A DNA stretch of 64,000 bases from Rotaria socialis (lineage: Eukaryota > Rotifera > Eurotatoria > Philodinida > Philodinidae), in the NCBI GenBank assembly GCA_905331475.1, contig CAJNYU010003070.1:22268-86267 (forward strand). The letters run 5' to 3'. Shown piece after piece: positions 59,676-64,000 of the stretch. A program made the position numbers and the translations under genes. Every line of letters starts with the position of its first letter. The stretch's first letter is position 1. The notes under the pieces are model-generated. The model saw only the letters and a program-made list of their open reading frames with translations. It ran no database searches and was not told where the DNA came from.

Positions 59676-60351
59676 CAGAGCTCCGCGTGGGATGGGATGG
59701 GATGGGACGTCTGAAATGTCAAACATTTTTAAAATGTCAAATTTGTTTGCTTATCATCGATCGACTGAGGCTACGAATTATAATATTGCTTCATGTCATG
59801 TTTCATGATTTTATTAAAATGAAGCTCAGAGTTTGAATTTCTGTTCTCTTTGGCATATTACAATGATGACATCATCCTGGTTATAAATGCAGTATTTTGC
59901 AAAATAGAGAAAATAAGTAGTAAATGAGAAAGGAAAGCATTTTATTAAATACAAAAGCAACCGGAAATAAATAAATAAATCAAAGTATAAAGTTTCAGTG
60001 TTAAATCATCGTACAAGGTTTCATATTTTTCATGGAACGAATTATTCAAAGACATTTCACCAGTTATAAGCCGTAATAACTAAATCAATTGTTATTGTTA
60101 CAATAGATCAGATTGCATTTTTTTTCTCTATGCGTAGGTTCATTATTATTTTTTTTGTACATTGAATCGAAAAGGTTGCACTACTTGATCACGTATAGTT
60201 TGTATTTCTAACTATGTTTCTCCCACAGTTGGGTAGAACATTTATAATGAAAGGACTACACTGCTTTTAGTAAAAAGAATAGATTCATATAATATTTCTT
60301 CGTCCCATGGGACGAATGTGATGGGACTGTCCCATCCCACGTGGAGCTCTG
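59676..60351. mobile_element. TIR element with G-rich end (676 bp)
   Basis: The left end CAGAGCTCCGCGTGGGATGG and the reverse complement of the right end CAGAGCTCCACGTGGGATGG form a near-perfect inverted repeat. The terminal CAGAG resembles other hAT ends in the window, but flanking 8-mers do not match, so the duplication has been lost or the superfamily differs. Near the left end GGGATGGGATGGGATGGG (59689-59707) gives four G3 runs with 2-nt loops. No coding content. Confidence 0.7.
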
Positions 60352-61033
60352 GTGCAAACACCATGCTATTACGTAGATCAATAACCATGGATCCAATATT
60401 AGAAGCAGAGAGCGGAATAACAATGTCAACATCATATAAATACGTAAACTTGTAAGTTATTTATTGAGCAATAATTTGCTTTTTAACTCAGGGAGAAATC
60501 TCTCACATTTACAAAATTACTGACATTTTGGCAGGAACCAGTAACTGAGTGACAAAGAATCTGAGATCATTCCTATTCAGACATTAGTACAAATACAAAA
60601 CTAATTATAAAATAGTGATTCTGATGTTTTGGCGAGGGGTGCTGAAGAAATAAACAAATGCATAGCTGCATTGTTTAGTTCAAGTAACGAAACTTTCGTT
60701 CAAAGCTCTAAGATAAATTGTTTTATTCGAGAGTATTTTCTCTATCAGATACAGATATTTGCAAAAAATCTGATCTTGATCAGATTGACTTCTTGGATTA
60801 TTTTCACATAAATCTATGACTAGAAATTCACCTCATATGAACTTGTTTCATCTATTAAATACGTTCCTTTGATTCTACTTCGCTATTACTATCAATGAAG
60901 AACTTAAAAAGGACTGTACTTCAAAATTTTCATTAAATAAAAAAATTATTTTGTATGCTTTTCGACATCACAACGTTCTGTTCCTTGAAAAATTTTTATT
61001 ATACATCATCCAAATTAAAAAAACGTATTTATC
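60352..61033. other. Intergenic, no supported gene
   Basis: AT-rich 3' flank of the TPR gene. Nothing else recognised. Confidence 0.5.
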
Positions 61034-63285
61034 TTATTTTGTCATGTTTTCAATCTTGTCAAGTGCTGCGATATTTGCCAATGGACTTCGTCTATAAGGA
61101 TGCTTTTCATCTGGTAGAGATTTCAGTGCACGTTCAAAATATTCTCGTGCTTTAACAAGATCACCTTTAGTTCGATAGATCGCACCTAAATTATTCAATG
61201 CTGCTGCAAAGCGAGCGTCGTCTTTTTCACATTTACTCAAAAGATCAACAGTTCGAGTGGCGTATGACAATGACCGTTCGATATCGCCTTGATCATGCAA
61301 TATATTACTTATATTACCAATACAAGTCGCAATATCCAATTCATTCTTCGGTTTGACTTCATGTTCACGTATTGCTAATGCCTTTTCCATACAGTCAAGT
61401 GCTTCAGGTAATTCTTTAAGACTCCAATGTGCAGTACCAACTCCAGTAAGGCAACGAGCAATCATTGTTGGATCTCGTTTCTCTTCATTTTCAAACCATT
61501 TCAGCGCTTGAGAATTAACTTTAAATGATTCTGCACTTTGCTTCATACTTTTGTAGACTACTCCTAGATGAAGCAACGTTTCAGCATGTTCTCGATCGTT
61601 AGCTTTCAATAATGCTTGTTGGTGACATCGAAGTGCATCCGATGGATTATATAAATGTTCACGTAATAAACACCCATATTTATTTAGAACACGAACGTTT
61701 GGATCAGTTATACGAGCAAAAATATCTGCTGCTTGTGACCATTCACCACGTGCTATATGCTCATCGGCTAACGCTTCATCGTTACTAAAATAAAATATTC
61801 AAAAGTCAATCTAATGTCGAAATCTGAAGTAGCAGGAAAAGATGTTTAACTAATCTCAGCGTTTTTGTTTTTAATTTTATAAATGATTGTAAAACACAGC
61901 AACAACAGTTACGATTCGTCTCTAAGGTGGTTTACTAAATCTATCACAAGTAAATATAAAGCTCAAGGATCATAGATCATGATGCATGTAACTTTAGGAT
62001 AGAAGTCTATATATGAGCGTAGTCTTTAATACATATCTGTAGGATTACATTAACAAATATGATTAAAATAAATGAACGTGCTTCATAATTCAATTTTGCT
62101 AACCGATTATTGTCAAATAACGAACCTGATATCAGTGCCCATTGTTTGTAGCAAATCATTTACCGTTCTGCCTAATTTTTCTTGCCGTTGAATAAATTCT
62201 TGAAATAATTTGTCTCTTTCATTTTTATTGAGTGCACTTAATTTGATAATGGTTAGCAACTGTTGAGTATCATTAGCTCCCGAACTCCTTGTTACACATA
62301 GAATTTTAAAAGGTGTTGCCATGTCGATAATAATTGCTTCAGTTGAACTTGCACATAAAGCATCATTCATATCAATTTTAAAAAGAACATTAGCCCAATT
62401 ACGACGACGTGACGGTCGTGTAGCGTCAACCAAAGCATTTGATCTCGATTGTGTTACACGAAGAAAACATTGAAAAGCAACAATATCTGTTTTTACTCTT
62501 TGTTCAAGTTGTTCAATAAGATTCATTGATATTTTAACACCTAAATAAACTTGTTTACAATTAGAGATTGTTGTTGCAGGTTTCATTTGTTTAGTAAGAT
62601 CATCTATGAAACATCGAGTAAGCGATAATATTTTTTTATTATGTGAACGAAGAGCATTTGAAATAAGAACATGATAAGGAAATGGATAACGTTGTCGGTC
62701 AAGCCAAGTAAGAGTTACATTTGGTTTATATGATGATTCGAATTGTTGTATAGATCCTTTTATTTGATTATTGGATGAAAAAATAAGTCCAGCTTGATCT
62801 ATAAGAGATTTTTTCGTACTTTTAGGATTTTCTGCGTCATTTTTCCATACATTATAGAAATAAAAAGATAAGTTATCACTTGCATCAGGCTGATGATTAA
62901 AAAGAAAACTGCCAACATTAATTCGTATTTCTATTGCATCGAGTATTTCAATAAGTGATCCTAATAAATTTTCCAATCTATAATAAACATCAATAACTTT
63001 ACTTGGGAATGTATCAATATCGATTTCTATTGTTGATGAAATAAGTATGGCTTCAATCGGTGCAAGAGATTCAAACGTCTGTAAAAAATTATCTTCGAGA
63101 GTTGTAGTTATTAGAATGACAATTTTATTATCTTTTGCTTGTTGTTCAATGAATGAAATACATGACGATAATTCTTGAAATAATGTAACTGGTTCACTTG
63201 TTGCATTACGTATCGATACCGCAAGTTTTTGTTGGTCATCGAAAACTACCAAGCATTTTCCACTTCCATTATCGTTCGATGCCAT
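61034..63285 (-). CDS. TPR protein with degenerate ADP-ribosyltransferase domain
   Basis: Two exons, 63285-62126 and 61784-61034, about 636 aa. Start at MASNDNGSGKCLVVFDD was preferred over the in-frame ATG at 63429, which adds a Gln/Lys-rich leader. Residues ~1-150 form an unnamed alpha/beta domain common in bdelloid TPR proteins. Residues ~190-375 follow the order of arginine ADP-ribosyltransferases, but key residues are lost: VYLGVKIS where YRG is usual, CFLRVTQSRSNAL instead of FLSTS, and VLFKIDM..STEAIIID without the E-x-E pair. Exon 2 has at least five TPR units (AETLLHLGVVYKSMKQ, AALNNLGAIYRTKGDLVKAR). Probably a protein-binding scaffold, not an active transferase. Stop TAA at 61034-61036. 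Confidence 0.75.
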
Positions 63286-63830
63286 GAATATAAGAGTTTT
63301 TTTTATTCGATGTCTTAAGAAAAATTGTGCAAACAGTCTTATCGACTTACGCAGAGAATTGAATGAAATATATTGTTGTTGCTGTTGTTTCTTTTTCATT
63401 CTTTTATGTCGCTCCGATGTGAGTGCCAATCATGCACTCCATGCAGTTGCAGCTCGAATATTCATACACCGCTTTACTTAACAACGCAATAGAATGGAGA
63501 ACAAATTATTTTTTTCCCTTGAAAAAATAACAAACTAGCAGACACAACTCTCAATGAAGTCACATGAAAGCCATTTGTTTAGATTGACAAGTTCAGAATT
63601 TTGAGCAAACGAAATCAGTTGATGTGAAACAAAATGTCATGACTTCATTCGCTATTTCTTTTATGGTCACCTACTAAAGTTCTATTGTCAAATAGAAGAA
63701 ATATGAAATCAATCGGAATATGATTCATTGGAAATTACAAAAAAAAGTCTTATAAACAAGTGTGAATTACAATGTACAAATGATGTTCCAGTAAAATGAC
63801 ATGTATTTTATATCACTAGCACGTATTATT
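63286..63830. other. Upstream region of the TPR gene
   Basis: Includes a (CAA)n/(GTT)n-type run near 63370-63395 and AT-rich spacer. A donor-like GTAAGT near 63350 on the minus strand might mark a 5' UTR intron. No other gene seen. Confidence 0.4.
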
Positions 63831-64000
63831 AATGCGATGCGAAGCAGAAGCATTTATGTAGTCCGTCGCGAGTTTTTTTTTATTTTTTATTTTTTTTATT
63901 TTTTTTATTAATGCGATGCGAAGCATAGCATTTCTGTTATGCGTCGCGAGTTTTTTAATGCGGTGCGAAGCACAGCATTTATGTAGTCCGTCGCGAGTTT
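63831..64000. repeat. GC-rich ~47-bp tandem repeat, running off the window
   Basis: Three units start at 63831, 63910 and 63957, each beginning AATGCG(A/G)TGCGAAGCA and ending GTCGCGAGTTT. The middle reads AGCATTTATGTAGTCC in copies 1 and 3 and AGCATTTCTGTTATGC in copy 2. A T-rich stretch of ~30 bp separates copies 1 and 2. Within each unit AATGC and GCATT can pair as a short hairpin. The array is cut by the window end, so copy number is unknown. Confidence 0.8.

Overview
This is an AT-rich eukaryotic (metazoan) window with compact multi-exon genes, short GT-AG introns (many 50-75 nt), AATAAA poly(A) signals and both strands used. The mix of animal genes (Frizzled cysteine-rich domain, NDUFA1, Integrator INTS11, two-pore K+ channel, ABCA transporter, XLF-like repair factor), TPR / degenerate ADP-ribosyltransferase proteins, intronless bacterial-type metabolic genes and many small non-autonomous DNA transposons suggests a bdelloid rotifer (Adineta/Rotaria type). 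That assignment is inference; no marker gene proves it.

Layout. 1-260: 5' end of a minus-strand gene running off the edge. 1402-2682: secreted Frizzled-CRD protein (+). 5047-5483: hAT-type MITE. 6365-9304: many-exon unknown Ser-rich protein (-). 9313-11061: an overlap joined at a single N (10736), so this stretch is present twice with a 1.1 kb indel. 11440-14560: decayed TPR gene (-). 15121-16050: mannose-6-phosphate-receptor-like membrane protein (-). 16882-18027: F-box/LRR protein (+). 18888-20628: unknown (-). 21653-22246: hAT deletion derivative still carrying the end of its transposase. 22872-25473: INTS11 (-). 25868-26246: NDUFA1 (-). 26811-27873: unknown nuclear-type protein (-). 28142-30390: three fold-back elements. 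31520-32500: SDR9C/retinol-dehydrogenase-like enzyme (-). 33200-38682: ABCA full transporter (-). 40308-41792: K2P channel (-). 43000-45353: a gene region interrupted by a 1.03 kb hAT element that carries a second, nested hAT MITE. 45618-46187: small four-helix membrane protein (+). 46762-47837: S1/P1 nuclease with a membrane anchor (-). 49478-51460: leucine-rich-repeat domain fused to a FucP-type sugar permease (+). 54242-55701: XLF/NHEJ1-like end-joining factor (+). 56287-56462: hAT MITE. 57217-58149: fuconolactonase-type amidohydrolase (+). 59676-60351: terminal-inverted-repeat element. 61034-63285: degenerate ART plus TPR protein (-). 63831-64000: a GC-rich tandem repeat running off the edge.

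Most notable: (i) an intronless fucose-permease-like transporter with an N-terminal LRR domain about 6 kb from an intronless fuconolactonase-like enzyme, a candidate horizontally acquired sugar-acid module; (ii) an S1/P1 nuclease, a family unusual in animals, with a transmembrane tail; (iii) at least five different hAT-like families with readable 8-bp target duplications, one nested in another and one apparently splitting a coding exon; (iv) a TPR protein whose ADP-ribosyltransferase motifs have degenerated. Exon borders were placed by eye from splice sites and reading frame.
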